Positions 36,998 to 49,590 of a DNA stretch of 64,000 nucleotides are shown one piece after another. The translations under genes were made by a program, and so were the position numbers. How positions within the stretch are numbered: the stretch's first letter is position 1; the number at the start of each line of letters is the position of its first letter. The notes beneath the pieces were generated by a model that was given only the letters and a program-made list of their open reading frames with translations, ran no database searches and was not told the DNA's origin. The DNA lies in the NCBI RefSeq assembly GCF_020184175.1, contig NC_065532.1, positions 10,106,001 through 10,170,000 on the forward strand. Direction: 5' to 3'. Origin of the DNA: Aphis gossypii. Lineage: Eukaryota; Arthropoda; Insecta; Hemiptera; Aphididae.

Positions 36998-39900
36998 TCA
37001 GGATTGAGTTAATTTCATTTTACGACCCGTGATGGTGCCCACCAATGATTTTAATGTAGAACTGATACCTTTTCTTGATATGCCATTTACATTTGGACTA
37101 CAAATATTGTGACTTAAGGATGCATTTGGATTCAAACCTTGAGGATGCGCATCTAAACATTTTTGGTAACGTAACTGAAAAAAGTAAGAGTAAAAATAAA
37201 ATATTAACAATTGATCATAGTAGGTATATAATTTGTTTGATTATCATTTGACATACTTTACATGCAGCTTCGATAGTTTTACAAAGTGTTGCGGCGGACG
37301 GATCACACTCAAACACATGTGCAATGAACAGATCTTGGGTAGTATGCATTATAAAAGCGCATTGTTTTATATTTTGACCTATTCCCAAAAATGATAAGTA
37401 CCTCACTCGACATTCGACCACTTGATCGCCTTCATCCTGCAAATCAACAGATATTATGGATTGGTGTGTTCCGCGTATATTAACATCTATCATATTACAG
37501 TATCTTGTTGTATGGTAATCATTGAAGGTGCTACAGCTACTGTGACCGTTTGGGGTACCGATGTTGGAGAATTTTCCAAAGCGACAATCGCGTCATTTAG
37601 TACATCCATTCCGGATGCTTTGCTCACTTCAATTGAACCCAAGTAAGTGGCTCGAATGATTTTTCGCGGTTCTTCCATCGGTGTAGGGAATGATTGAGCT
37701 TTATAAATTATATTACACAATTACATAATTGAAATATTTAAGAAGACGTATCGTATATACTCAAGTTAGTGGTAGCAGAGTAACTGCCTCGGTAACTTCT
37801 ACGTTTGCGATATTCCAATGGAAGGTTCGTCGGTCTGACTGGCTGATTCATTTTCGTTGCAGTATCTAAAAGTAACGGTACTTATAAGTCGTCGTTTGAA
37901 AAAAAATAATATGATGTATAGTACATTAGTACGTACTTATGTCTGTAGATCTAGAAATGTTCTGCTGGAGACTGCGCTCGATCATTATTTTTTTACAAAT
38001 GTCCCTAAGAGTGTTAGCAATTGTACGAGCAGGCATGTCACACCTGAACACATGGCACATGTGTCTGCGAGTTATTCTGTCACGAGCTACGTATGCAAAA
38101 TCCCTGAAAAATAATTTTGTTGCTCCGATTTATCTAATGTCACTAACTTAAATTGTACTATTATTATTAAATAGTATATTACCTTTCCCTGTAGGTAAAG
38201 CATTGTAAAAAAAGAACAACAATGGATAATAAAAACAATACATTATTAATATAGACAACAATATAAATATGATATCAATGGCTAACAAACCTGCCATTGT
38301 CTCGTCCAACTCCCCATACTCTAATTGTGTGTATGGGCTGTGTATTCAACATTGTGAGATTCTCTGGATCTATTAATTTCAACGCTCCTTCGTCTAAATC
38401 CATAAAGAGGTCTTTTCCCTGAAATATTATTATTCATTTAAACAAAATTACATTTATATAACAGTTAAGTAAAGGTATTTCCGTATTGGCACTTACATCT
38501 CCCCATCGTCCGACATTATCAATAAAGTCGTTACGTCCAAGTGATAGATCAACAATACACTTGTTCACAGCTTTGCTACTTCTTTCTGGGGTTAAATCAT
38601 CTTCGCAAATTTCTACCCATCCCAAAGAACGCACAGCAAATCGTATACCTTTGTTTTCGTTTTCAATTCGAGCTGGATAACTTCTTCGTCTAAAGCATAA
38701 TATAATATTTGGTGAGATCGATGTTGATAGATATATTTTAAAGGCTATAAGTACTATTTTAATTAATATTTTACTTATAAGCCATGTCTTCTTTTCTATT
38801 CTTTTGATAACAAAGATTTTCAAGAGCTGAGCTTGTCGTACTTCTAGTCACTGAACTTACTAAGCCACCGGTGTTATTTTGAAAACTATTCAATACCTTA
38901 AACAAATATTGATACCTACATTAGCTTATATATCTATAGTTCTGATAAATATTTTCAAATTGTATTATGTTTAAAGTTGAGTTAATACAATTTTTATACG
39001 AAGATTATAAATTTTAAGTTAAATATTTAAATTTATTAATTTGTCATTACCGATTCTGCATCTTTGACCAATGGTGTTTTTGGTTCATTTTTACCACTGT
39101 ATTCAGGAGGTTCTCTCTGAATTGTTCCGCTTTTAATATGCCAATAATAAGGACCATCGTTATCTAAAATAAAATTAGTTTAATATAGCTTAATAAAATA
39201 AAAACTTTATAATTATGCGTACCTTCATGTTTTTCCCATCCGGCTGGCAATTCATCGGTGCATTCGTGTGAAGAGTTTTTCATCGGTACTGCATACAAAT
39301 CATTATTCAAGTCACCTTGTATATGTTGTATATCCAAGTTAATATTAGATGTATCCTTTTGTTTGTTTAAAGACAGAGTATTTGGTGGTGTGCGTTTTTC
39401 GTTTATACTATAATATAAGTAGATACATTTAAAGTTTATTTGAACATTTAAATATAATATATAGTTTGAACACATATTAAATGTATATAATTAATTGATC
39501 AAATTAACTTACTTTCCGCTTTTACATTTTGTTTGCTCCGATTCTTCGATTAAATCAGGTTTTACGTATGACACTTGCATTTGATTGCTTTGATGGTTTT
39601 GGTTGCTTACATTTGTTAAATCATGTTGATTCGTAATATTCATGTCTCTTGTTACGTTACGATTTAAATTTGTATTCCTATAAAATAATCACATGATTTT
39701 CTGCAGGTTTAAACTTCGATTTTTATATTATTCATTGATCATGTCGAATATATTAAATACATTACCAATTTTTTCCCGTCTGTCCCAACACGTCCACGCC
39801 CATTGATCCCAAGTCTAATGATTTGTAGCGTTTTCTGTTTATGTTGTCGGTGTTAATATTACATACTGTATCAAATTCACGACACAAAAGCTCTGAATAT

Positions 39901-42267
39901 AGTATACAATCATCATTTAAATTAAACCCAGCTGGAGAGTCAGTAGCTGATGTTAAGTTTGAGTTCAATGCATCATCCAGGGCTAAGTGACCTGTGCCAG
40001 CAAGATGATAGTTTGGATTCTCATAACTCAAACGACCATTTTCTAAAAAAAAAAAATATTTGACATTTTCGTGAAAATTAATAATAATAATTGTATTTTT
40101 TTGCTATGAATTTAACTACAAATATATTATAATATAGTATTTTTAAGTTATAATTTGAAACATGGTCATAATTTAAAATACATATTCATTTTTATAATAC
40201 ATTTTTAGCAAAATACTTATTAGTTGTAGTATAGTAAAATATAAAAATATATATTCGCTTTGCATAGCCCTAAATTATAATCTTTATGAAAAGTTATAAT
40301 ATATGTTTTCTTAAAAATTGTTACTTTAAAATGAGTTATATATTATAAGTACTTAAATATTTATTTTCAAATGTATATAACTCATTTAGAGGTATTTAAA
40401 AAATCTTAGCTTGGACATACTCGTAGTTTCAAGTTCAAATTCGTACTTCTAAACAAATTCGGTAGTGTGTAAATTGTCTCTAATATTGACTATAAATAAA
40501 CTGTATTAAGAATCCAGAACGTAGATTTGCTATGTTTTGTACGTAATAGATACGAGACATGCAGGTGTGGAGTCCTCTTAATCGTTAATTTAAATATATA
40601 TAGGTACATAATATTTACACATATGCAGGTACTAGGTACACATAAATTTATATTCATAATAGTAAATACTAAATATCAAATATTGTATAATATTAAAAAG
40701 TAAATAATAATTTGTAATGTTAAATATATTTTAGAATTTAATAATTACCTACCAACTTATGAATAATTTGACAAGTTAATTGAATGAAATAGCTACCTAC
40801 GTTTATTAAATAATTATATATTTTATTATGCATTTATGCCTCATAATGGCTATTATAGCTAATAAGTATGTAGTCTCCTTAAAATCTTAAACGAAAGCTC
40901 ATTAATTGTTGTATAGCCTGTAGGTTTATTATTTGAAATTATTTTCAATAATTGAGTTGTCATGTTTATAAAATAATAATCATCTATTATTCGAGACAAA
41001 AGAATAAAAAATAAACACAACGTTAGCTTAAAAAATACAAAAAGGACTTATTTTAAAATAAAAATAAACCATAATTATATTTTGAGTTTGAGTTTATATC
41101 GATTTTTATAGATAATTTATTAAATCTTTTATGTATATACAAAAAAAAATACGCACCCATAATAACTTGAACATGGTCCATTAATAAAAACATAATAAAT
41201 TATATTGTTATAGTAAACTAAATAAAGAAAACGTATTATGTGTAGTACAACTGTAGTCATGTGTAGTAATCATGCGCATAGCAAACTAGCCGGCTCGCCG
41301 CTATGTAGTAGAGATGACTCATAACGTTCGAATATAAAAATCGATATATATATGGGGTATCTACTCCCGGATGAATAATATACAGTTTCTCAACAAAAAA
41401 AGTGCTACTGATATTAAATATAAGTACAAAGTTTATTATATATTATGATAAAAAATTCTTACTTATCATTTTTTTAATGAATATACAACGAATCTAGTAT
41501 TTGTATCCAACTGCGCTTACACGAATATACGATTAATTTTTAATTTCGAGAAACATGCGCATTGTACTATTGAAAAAATAACTGAGTACAAAACATCAGT
41601 GTATAATATAAGTAACTTGAATATTTCGAAATTCGATCGATGTGCAGAAATGTTTTGTATCATGCATTTTTAATTTTTACTTTTTTGGTAATCTTATATA
41701 CATTAAATAGGTATTTAATGATACACACTGCACAGTTAGTTACATACCTTATACCTTCAGGCTTAAATAGAGTTTTTTTTCAAACAGACCAAATGAAGAC
41801 AATGAAGTGAATGGTTTCCGACTGTGGCTAAGCTAAAAGTTTGTTTAGCATCCTTCCCCCAAATAACTGATCATATATTCATATACATGACGTATAATAT
41901 ACCATTATAATGAAATTTCTCAGATTTCATTAAAACAACCTATATTCCCAAAAATATTAGAGTCTATTTACTTAGTCATTTACTATTTATGTATACCATA
42001 GTAATATAAATTACAATTATTTTTTTGAATAGGTTGATAAAATGTATCATTAAAAATGTATAATAATCTCTTTTTTTAATGCATTTCATATTCCACAACC
42101 AATTTATTAAAAAAAATGATAACCAAATAATGCAATAAATGCATAAAATAATTACCAAGCAAATTGTCGTCTTCAACAACTGTAGCAGTCATCATCGGAT
42201 ATAGAGACGACAACAACGTAGCGTATGGACTTCGATTTGGGGATCTAATTATTTCACCACACAACAT
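36998..42267 (-). CDS. Fe65-family adaptor (APBB1/2-like): WW, PTB1, PTB2; 707 aa
   Basis: Thirteen coding exons join in frame: 42267-42156, 40042-39766, 39677-39513, 39407-39223, 39163-39051, 38896-38775, 38689-38497, 38418-38291, 38103-37937, 37865-37761, 37698-37499, 37436-37257, 37174-36998. The 707 residues compare with 710 in human FE65. Seen: a WW domain at about 238-266 (LPAGW, YYWHI, REPP), split between exons 4 and 5; PTB1 at about 329-490 (FAVRSLGWVEI); PTB2 at about 530-660 (IRATYLGSIEV, CRVRYLSFLGIG) and the family tail LRYQKCLDAH. Fe65 proteins bind the NPxY motif of the amyloid precursor protein family through PTB2, act in cytoplasm and nucleus, and bind proline-rich ligands through WW. 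The start is supported by an in-frame TGA just upstream. Odd: the second WW signature Trp is Arg263. Confidence 0.92.
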
Positions 42268-42298
42268 ACCATACGTCTTCTGACCTCAAATTACGCAC

Positions 42299-44355
42299 CC
42301 TGGATAAAAAAAATTAATAAATGCTTAATCAACATAATATATACATAAATAATAAATTAGCTAATACTATATAACTTTCATAATCAATTTTATTTTAAAC
42401 ACTTCGTGTAGACAAATTAGTCGTAGTTGTTACACATGTCAAATTATCTATTGAAATGCGTTAACAAACTATATTTTTAATTTGTGTTTGATCAATACGG
42501 CATGTTTTTAACAAATATAATTAACTATAGTAATGTTTTTTATTTTTTATTTGTAAATAATTCACAATTTACCTAATTCAAATAAAAACTGATTTACTTT
42601 AATCCAGTTTAATGTTCGATGTTTAATATATTTTGTTAAACCATTATACTGCATAATCAGTACTTATTATGTATAGTATATACTGTAATATAATGTGGTG
42701 ATTTTTTCATCCTTTTTATGGCAAATATGAACGTTAGATGAATATATTATAATATACGATAAACTTTTCACAATAGTTCATATCACATTATATTTCAGCC
42801 AACTTTTGAAAAAGTTATAAACGTTTATTGAATATTTTATGGGTAAAATAACTATATTAACTTTAAGTTTCAACTACGTACAATAAAATAAATTATTTTT
42901 TTATATATATTTTTTTTATTCGAAACGTCAATTTATTTTAACCCGTACTGTTGGTACCTATGCATTATACAAAATATATTTAGTCAAACACATTCATACA
43001 GTTCAAAAACAAACCTTTTATAAATCTTATCATTATGAAAAAATTACAAGATCTCAATAATGCACTAGTACAATGACGATTGCAGCCTATAGACGAATTT
43101 GCAGGGCGAGGGCGTGAAATGTGTGAAATGTTAAGACGGCCGACGGGACGTATTCATTTCCTCCATCCTACCGGCAATATTGATTGGGTCTGAGCGACCA
43201 TTTTTGGCGCCACAAAGGCTGCACTTTATTACACTAGTATTGCGTGGCGGTCCGAAATTAAAAAAGACATATAGACTTGTTGGAGCCAAGTGCATTATTT
43301 AAATCAGCCAACTAAAATTAATAGGTTATTTGTATTTTGTAGAATTCATCAAATATGCACAATATTATTACGATAGTTAACAATTATTATTGTGGACGTT
43401 TTTTGTTATTTATTATGCATTGAAATATCGAATATTTGATAATATAGTGCTACATACGTGTCTAAAGTATCGAAACGTATATACATATATGTATTACACG
43501 TTAGAATATACTTAATATATTAAGTACACCATAATAATATCAAACATATTATAGTATTATGATATTTTATTCAGAATAATATTTATGATACTTTTTGTAA
43601 TTTTTTCTTAGTTTAATTTTGTTGTATTATAATTTATGTAAAAAAATTAAATAACTATGCAATAAATTATCGTGTCTAACGTAACAGACATTTATTTTAT
43701 TTTAATTATTTGTACACAATAATTTATTAGTAATTAGTCTATAAATATAAATATATTTATTGATATTTAGTTTAATATGTAAATATTCATTACATAGTAA
43801 TTATAAAACAAGATTATTATAACGATACAGTTATATAGAAAACTTTTCGAGTTAATGTGATCTAATATTAAAAATACTTAAGTATTGTTTATTACATCAA
43901 TTAATAATATATCGATAAAAATAAATCTAATGAAATATTATAGATTTATAATTATGATACATTTAATGTAAATAATTATATACTATTTATAATATGATTT
44001 TGTACAAAGTATATAAATTTCAAATTTATTGAAATATTAAGTTTTTAGGTACTATGCCTATGTGGTATAAATAATCACTAACAAATAAATGAACCAATTG
44101 TTAGCTAATGATGTCTTAAATATGATTCATTAAATGTTAGTGAACAAAAAAGTAAATAATTATGTTATTTAACTCGGAACTTATATATTTAAAACGAATA
44201 AAACCAACAAAAATAAATTACGGTGATAGAATGTAACACTGGTGAAGAGCTCAAAACCAATCTAAGTATTGGATTTGGATGTAAATACAATATATAATAT
44301 TCATGCGTGAATTACATAGCCACGAGAGTTACTATTTACATATTATTATACTTAC
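42299..44355 (-). other. 5' UTR intron of the Fe65 gene
   Basis: The acceptor TTTTTTTTATCCAG before 42,299 starts the exon carrying the ATG (32 nt of leader). The best upstream donor is at 44,356. The intron is AT-rich except for an inverted-repeat unit at 43.06-43.24 kb. Confidence 0.5.
43064..43238. repeat. GC-rich inverted-repeat element
   Basis: Left arm ACTAGTACAATGACGATTGC (43,064 on, continuing AGCC) pairs imperfectly with the right arm GGCTGCACTTTATTACACTA (43,217 on, continuing GT). The 175-bp interior is CpG-containing, in contrast to the intron. Possible MITE; no clear target duplication. Confidence 0.4.
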
Positions 44356-44560
44356 AAAATATATCTTTCGACAGGATTCGGATTTCGGACGATTTATAGC
44401 CTTGAAATAAAAGTTACTACTAGCGTTCGACTGTCACTGCAGCGCCGAAATGACAAACAAAGTAAGAAACGAGAACCCAGCTGTTGGTCATTAAAGGTTA
44501 GTCAGGCGCAGGACGCAACAATACAAACATGGCCGACACTAGAGGGTATCGATTATTTTT
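44356..44560 (-). promoter_or_regulatory. Probable Fe65 5' non-coding exon and promoter
   Basis: A near-ideal donor on the minus strand (ATTTT|GTAAGTATA, exon end 44,356) closes a GC-elevated block (about 44,370-44,550). The exact transcription start cannot be fixed from sequence. A (CA)n run at about 44,572-44,586 adjoins it upstream. Confidence 0.45.
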
Positions 44561-44571
44561 CCTGCGCTTGC

Positions 44572-44592
44572 ACACACACACACATACGCACA
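44572..44592. repeat. (CA)n microsatellite
   Basis: A short CA dinucleotide run is directly visible, followed by degenerate CATA units. Confidence 0.7.
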
Positions 44593-45459
44593 TATACACA
44601 GTACACACTCGATGAGAAATTAATTTTAAAACGGGATCGAACTAGGTTTTGATACGTTTAAATGTCTAGAAAAGTATACAGAGAACGATTTGGATAGTCA
44701 CTCGAAACACCTTTGAATAATATCGCAGAACTGTGTATTATAGGAATATAATTGGGATACAAAATAGTACTACAAGCATTACAAAAAACGATTTTAGCAC
44801 ACGGGTTGTTTCCCGTTTCAGTTCCTTTCGACTCTCGAGTAAGGACGTACGCATAGAAGAACTTGCAAAATATCTAAAATATTGTTTATTAATACGTATA
44901 ATACATAATGTATTATAAGCTTATTGATTTACTTTTAATAAACATATACAATTTTCAATGACTTACTTAACGTATATATAACATACACATAACTACAACC
45001 ACACCTAGTTTAACTGATTTATAAACATTTTGTACAATTTTATCTGCTGCCAAAGGTCCTAGTATTTCAAAAAGCGCATTTATATCGAAAAAGCTTTTAG
45101 CGATTAAACAAACAATCATACTTACGCTATAGTAGGTTAGTATAATATTTACTTCCGTATTATGATAATACTATAATTACGTTTCGCGTGCAATGTTTAT
45201 ATAGATGTATTATCATTATTTTTTATTTACTAAAACGTCAACGTAATACTGTCTTTTTTTATACGTTCAATAATAAATATCGTCTCATATTTACAATAGT
45301 TAACGAGAATTATCCAAAAGTATAGTTATTACCCAAGTACAAGACACCTATGTATGCTGTATACATAATAATATGCATGGAACTTACGGCTTTGGAAAAT
45401 ACTTTTGAAAGGAAAATGACTTTTGACACATTGGAGGTAAAGGCAGTATTCGTATCGCA

Positions 45460-45700
45460 CTAAACACAAAAATGAAAAGAAAAAAAGTCGCACAGCAGAA
45501 AAATTAACCGCGTGGAACTCACGACATTTAATCCAGAATCGAATTGGCGAATGACGAGACCATTGGAATAAAAGACCGCGCGCACTCGGTCTCCTGATAA
45601 GGAAATAACGACCCGGCCACTGCGACGCTGCACATGATAACGGTACCCTGGATGACCTCGTGTGTCTGTCAACTTATTGTGTATATACAATATAATGTGC
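45460..45700 (-). other. GC-elevated block with donor: possible distal first exon of Fe65
   Basis: The block holds a minus-strand open frame starting near 45,690 and running past a good donor (AAATGTC|GTGAGTTCC, about 45,532). If joined to the acceptor before 42,299 the frame meets a stop within three codons, so any open frame here would be an upstream ORF in a 5' leader. Alternative: an unrelated promoter or repeat. Confidence 0.25.
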
Positions 45701-45720
45701 CTACTGCAGTCATCTATATA

Positions 45721-48700
45721 GGTGGAGTGTAGACTATACCACCTTTATTCATCTGAAACAACGAAATCACTTGTAAGAAACAATAGTGTGAATCTGATTG
45801 CAATTGATTTTGCGAACTAGTAATAATATACCTGTTTGTATTAAATGTATAATGAAATGTTATTGAACATTATATTGTTATTTGAAAAATATCCACGTTA
45901 TAATATTGTATTTAAACTTTAGAATTAAAAAAAAAAAGAGAGTTAAAGCGCACTTGAGTAGTTGAGTAGGTAAATTAATTGAAAAATGTTTCTTTATAAA
46001 CTTTGTTTTGTCAATTCCAATTAAAAACGAATCAAATATTTTTATCTCTATAAATAATTTTATAAATTAATTTGATGAGTATTAAAAGTTTATTTATATA
46101 AGTGTATTTGGTACCTATATATCTAAACTTTTTAAATTAAATTCGCATTACTGGAAGACGGCACTAATTTAAATAAATTAAATTCCATTTAGTATTAGGA
46201 TATAATTAATAATAAATATCGAATACAATAATTATTAGTAGGTATATAACATTGGCTACATCGATATAGTTACGTCATTTTCCTTGACATGCATCATAAT
46301 ATAATATATACTCGTAATATCGTGTATTATACTGTAAAAATTCTCTATTTTCAAAAGTATAATTTATTTTATTTTCAAAATGTAAAACATGTGAAATGTT
46401 AACATTTTATATTGCTTTTATTTTTTTCACCTCATCTCACATCTGCAGTGTTGATGAAACCAACCTCAACTCTTATTGATTTTTAAGCGGCCTCTTATAT
46501 TTTTAATTACATGATCAGAAGTAGATGTGTCTACTGCAGTAGTGCATTGTCGTCCCTAGAGAAATTTACCGCACACGAAATGACAAAGTCGATATACTTA
46601 TACTGTTCAATTATACATTTTATACATGTATTATAATAAATAATAATTTTATAGTGAAACCGCTAAATTTTGTAGCTAAGACATTTTCAGTCGTTTAAAT
46701 TTTGTCAACTTTTTGTTGGTTTCCACTATTTTAAGGTGTTCGTAAGGGGAGGTTTCACTGTTGTCTGATTGTATATAAATGGCTAAATGGCTTAAGTGGC
46801 AACTTTTTGGAAACTCATGTAAACGTTTATCCGTCGGTGAAGTTCAGTATAGTGATCTTCAGGATACAACTTATTACATTATTATTTTAAATTTTTAATT
46901 AAGTGTACTTGAATATATAATCTGCACACATATTATACAGATTGATTCTTTAAACTTGAAAGATAAACATTAATTTACTCAAAAAGTATAAATTACGAAC
47001 GATAGTACCTAGTTAAATAACGTAGGTACAACACCCTGTGCACGTATAATCTTCGAAAATGTTTTTTTTTCACAAAGATGACTGAAAATATTTATAGACA
47101 ATATAAAAAAGTAAAATTTTACAAAAAATGTACAAAACTACTCATAACGGGCTTGCTAATTTGCTATGCTGGAATAATGAAGTTGAACTGCATAATGGAG
47201 AACTTAAGATTTTTTAAAGAGTGGTATCAAAAAAGCAACTAAAAATATCTCTATACAAATATCAAAAATATCATCGTTTTTTACTTAAATTCTAAAAATA
47301 ATTCTAATAATAAATACAATTTAAATTGTTTTTCTCCGTTGATTAATATAAACTGGATAATACTAATTATTTTTATTACAAATTCATATAAATTATGATT
47401 CAATAAAAATGATATTTATGATGTTTTTATTCATAATATTAAAGTAAATAATAATTAAAAATAACGAGTGTATAAATGACCAAACTCATTGACAAATGTT
47501 GGAAACAGAATACTTTCATAACAAATTTTACTACCCCAAACCATTCTATCCATTCTGATAAAGCGTTATTGTAAATGAATCATGAATGAATTGATTTTAC
47601 AGTTCATTATTATTTATTATAATCATTCTGTACAATTGTACTGTTAGGTCTTCATAGAACTGTATTTAATATACATTATATTGCATGACTTATTATATTG
47701 AGCTTATTAGGTAGACTGGTAGGCATATATTATACATCGCATAATCAGTGGCGAATTATCCGGGTATAGGTACTCTTAGCAGTCAGCGTGGGCCGCATCA
47801 TGCTTAAGAATATAAACATAATAAAATTAGTAAAAATTAAAAAATTATTTTGTCATCAATAACATATTACGTATTTAAAAATAAAATCATAATGTAATAA
47901 TATGTATGGAAAATGTTTTATTTATTTTTGTTACACTTATCTGTGTATATTATGATCGTAACATTTATTCCAAGACCCGCTAAAGTATGAGTGTAAGCTG
48001 AGGTATTATAACCACCCAGGGCATGCTTATCGTTTTGCGTTTCGTCAATGATTTATATAATTTACGTGTACAAGTACTACGAGTGTATGATGTTTTATTA
48101 ATTTTTATTTATTTATAAATAATTATAAATTGGTGTACTATTTATTAATTATAAATTAAATAAACTGTAATACATTATGCTAAATTAGCATGCTCATATT
48201 TTGGGAGTGAGCATAATATCTATGTGTTATACATATTTTAGATATTAAAAATTCGTGGAATTTACAACCATTTACAGGTAAACTTTACTTATTATTGGTA
48301 ATTTGATTATGCTCGCGGTATAGTCCTAAATTAAATGATTCTTATGTGTAATTTTTTAGGAATATGAATTTTTTAATAATAACCAATAGGCAATAATTAA
48401 TAAACTTATTTATTATCTAATCGGATAAGGATGATTGCGTGCTTAGGTATGTTATAATTAAAGTATGTACAAATATGTGGACGATTATCTTATGACTTAT
48501 GAGCAATTATTCGAGTATACGAGTATGAAGTACATAATATTATTTATTTAAAGTAATATTCTTCCAAGTAAATTAAAATACTTTAATATAGACTGTATTG
48601 TAGTGTATAATATTATCAGTATGCGAAAATACTATCCACGCACTCAAAAGCGCGTTATTCTAATACCATTTCGACAACTCGGACAAATTTATTTATCTCT

Positions 48701-49350
48701 CCGATTATTTAATTTAATTTATTATTTTTTTTTTTACCAAAGAACAATATTTTTTAACAATTTATTTTTAATATAATATAAAAATTAATTATAGTCATAC
48801 ATTTACATTGGTGCATATTATACTTTTATAAGTAATACATATCACATTTAGTGAAATGTTATTATATTGGTCATTTCAAACAATACGCAATTCACTTATA
48901 TAATCGAATTTTAATTAGTGTTATAAAATATTTAATTATATTTACAGTCGAGTTTTAAAAGCGTAAATATGTATGTACGCAGTACGCATTGTACATACAC
49001 AAATTTTAAAATAATATATAATATTACATATAGGTACTGCTAAATAAAGCACACATTTTTATATTCACGTCTATTTTATTTTTATTACTATATGAACGAT
49101 TTAGCTTAAACAACAAAAGTAATTGGGGAACTCCATTCTGCTGCATAAATTGTGTCTTTAATAAATACTTACTAGGTATACTAATACCTATTACATGGTA
49201 ATTTATTTGGGGGCTAGGGCCGTATAGGTCACTTTAACGAAAAAGTCAAACTTGAATTCAACGACCAATAATTGAGCAAAGGAGATGAGTGGATCAGTAT
49301 CAATAGAACCTATGACCTATACATTTCTAAGGATATAGTTTATTTTTTTT
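45721..49350. other. Intergenic sequence between Fe65 and syndapin genes
   Basis: AT-rich with no coding exon seen. CAGTGGCGAATTATCCGGG at 47,746 resembles a DNA-transposon end without a visible partner. A TATATAAA at about 46,771 is not followed by an initiator at normal spacing. Confidence 0.5.
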
Positions 49351-49354
49351 GATT

Positions 49355-49403
49355 AGTATTACCATTGATTATAAATACTATATTTATAATCAATGGTATT
49401 ACT
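49355..49403. repeat. Near-perfect hairpin, 22-bp arms and 5-nt loop
   Basis: Arm 49,355-49,376 (AGTATTACCATTGATTATAA, then AT) and arm 49,382-49,403 are reverse complements except for one mismatch, separated by ACTAT. The stem is too short for a typical animal microRNA precursor. It may be a cruciform-prone repeat end. Confidence 0.7.
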
Positions 49404-49590
49404 CAGTCTATTTTAGCGAGAGAACGCGTCAATTCTGTGCATCTCCCAGCGTTACTCTGCTATCGAAATCGGTTCCCTTGTGACAGGATGTCACTTGGGG
49501 ATACACAGAAAAACCGACTTTGGTCGACCCACAACACGTTTTATCGCTGGACAGAGAATAATATTTTTTTATACGATACATTGAACTAAT
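49404..49590 (+). other. GC-elevated segment next to the hairpin
   Basis: Composition is clearly more balanced than the surroundings and an open frame (49,365-49,589) runs from the hairpin through it. The peptide is not recognised. A repeat fragment bounded by the hairpin is the most likely reading. Confidence 0.25.

Noticed and set aside
37857..38151. Two plus-strand frames opposite Fe65 exon 9
   Set aside because: They are antisense shadows of the PTB1-coding exon 38,103-37,937.
46765..46860. TATATAAA followed by TTCAGT, a possible core promoter
   Set aside because: The TATA-to-initiator distance is about 70 bp instead of about 30, and no exon follows.
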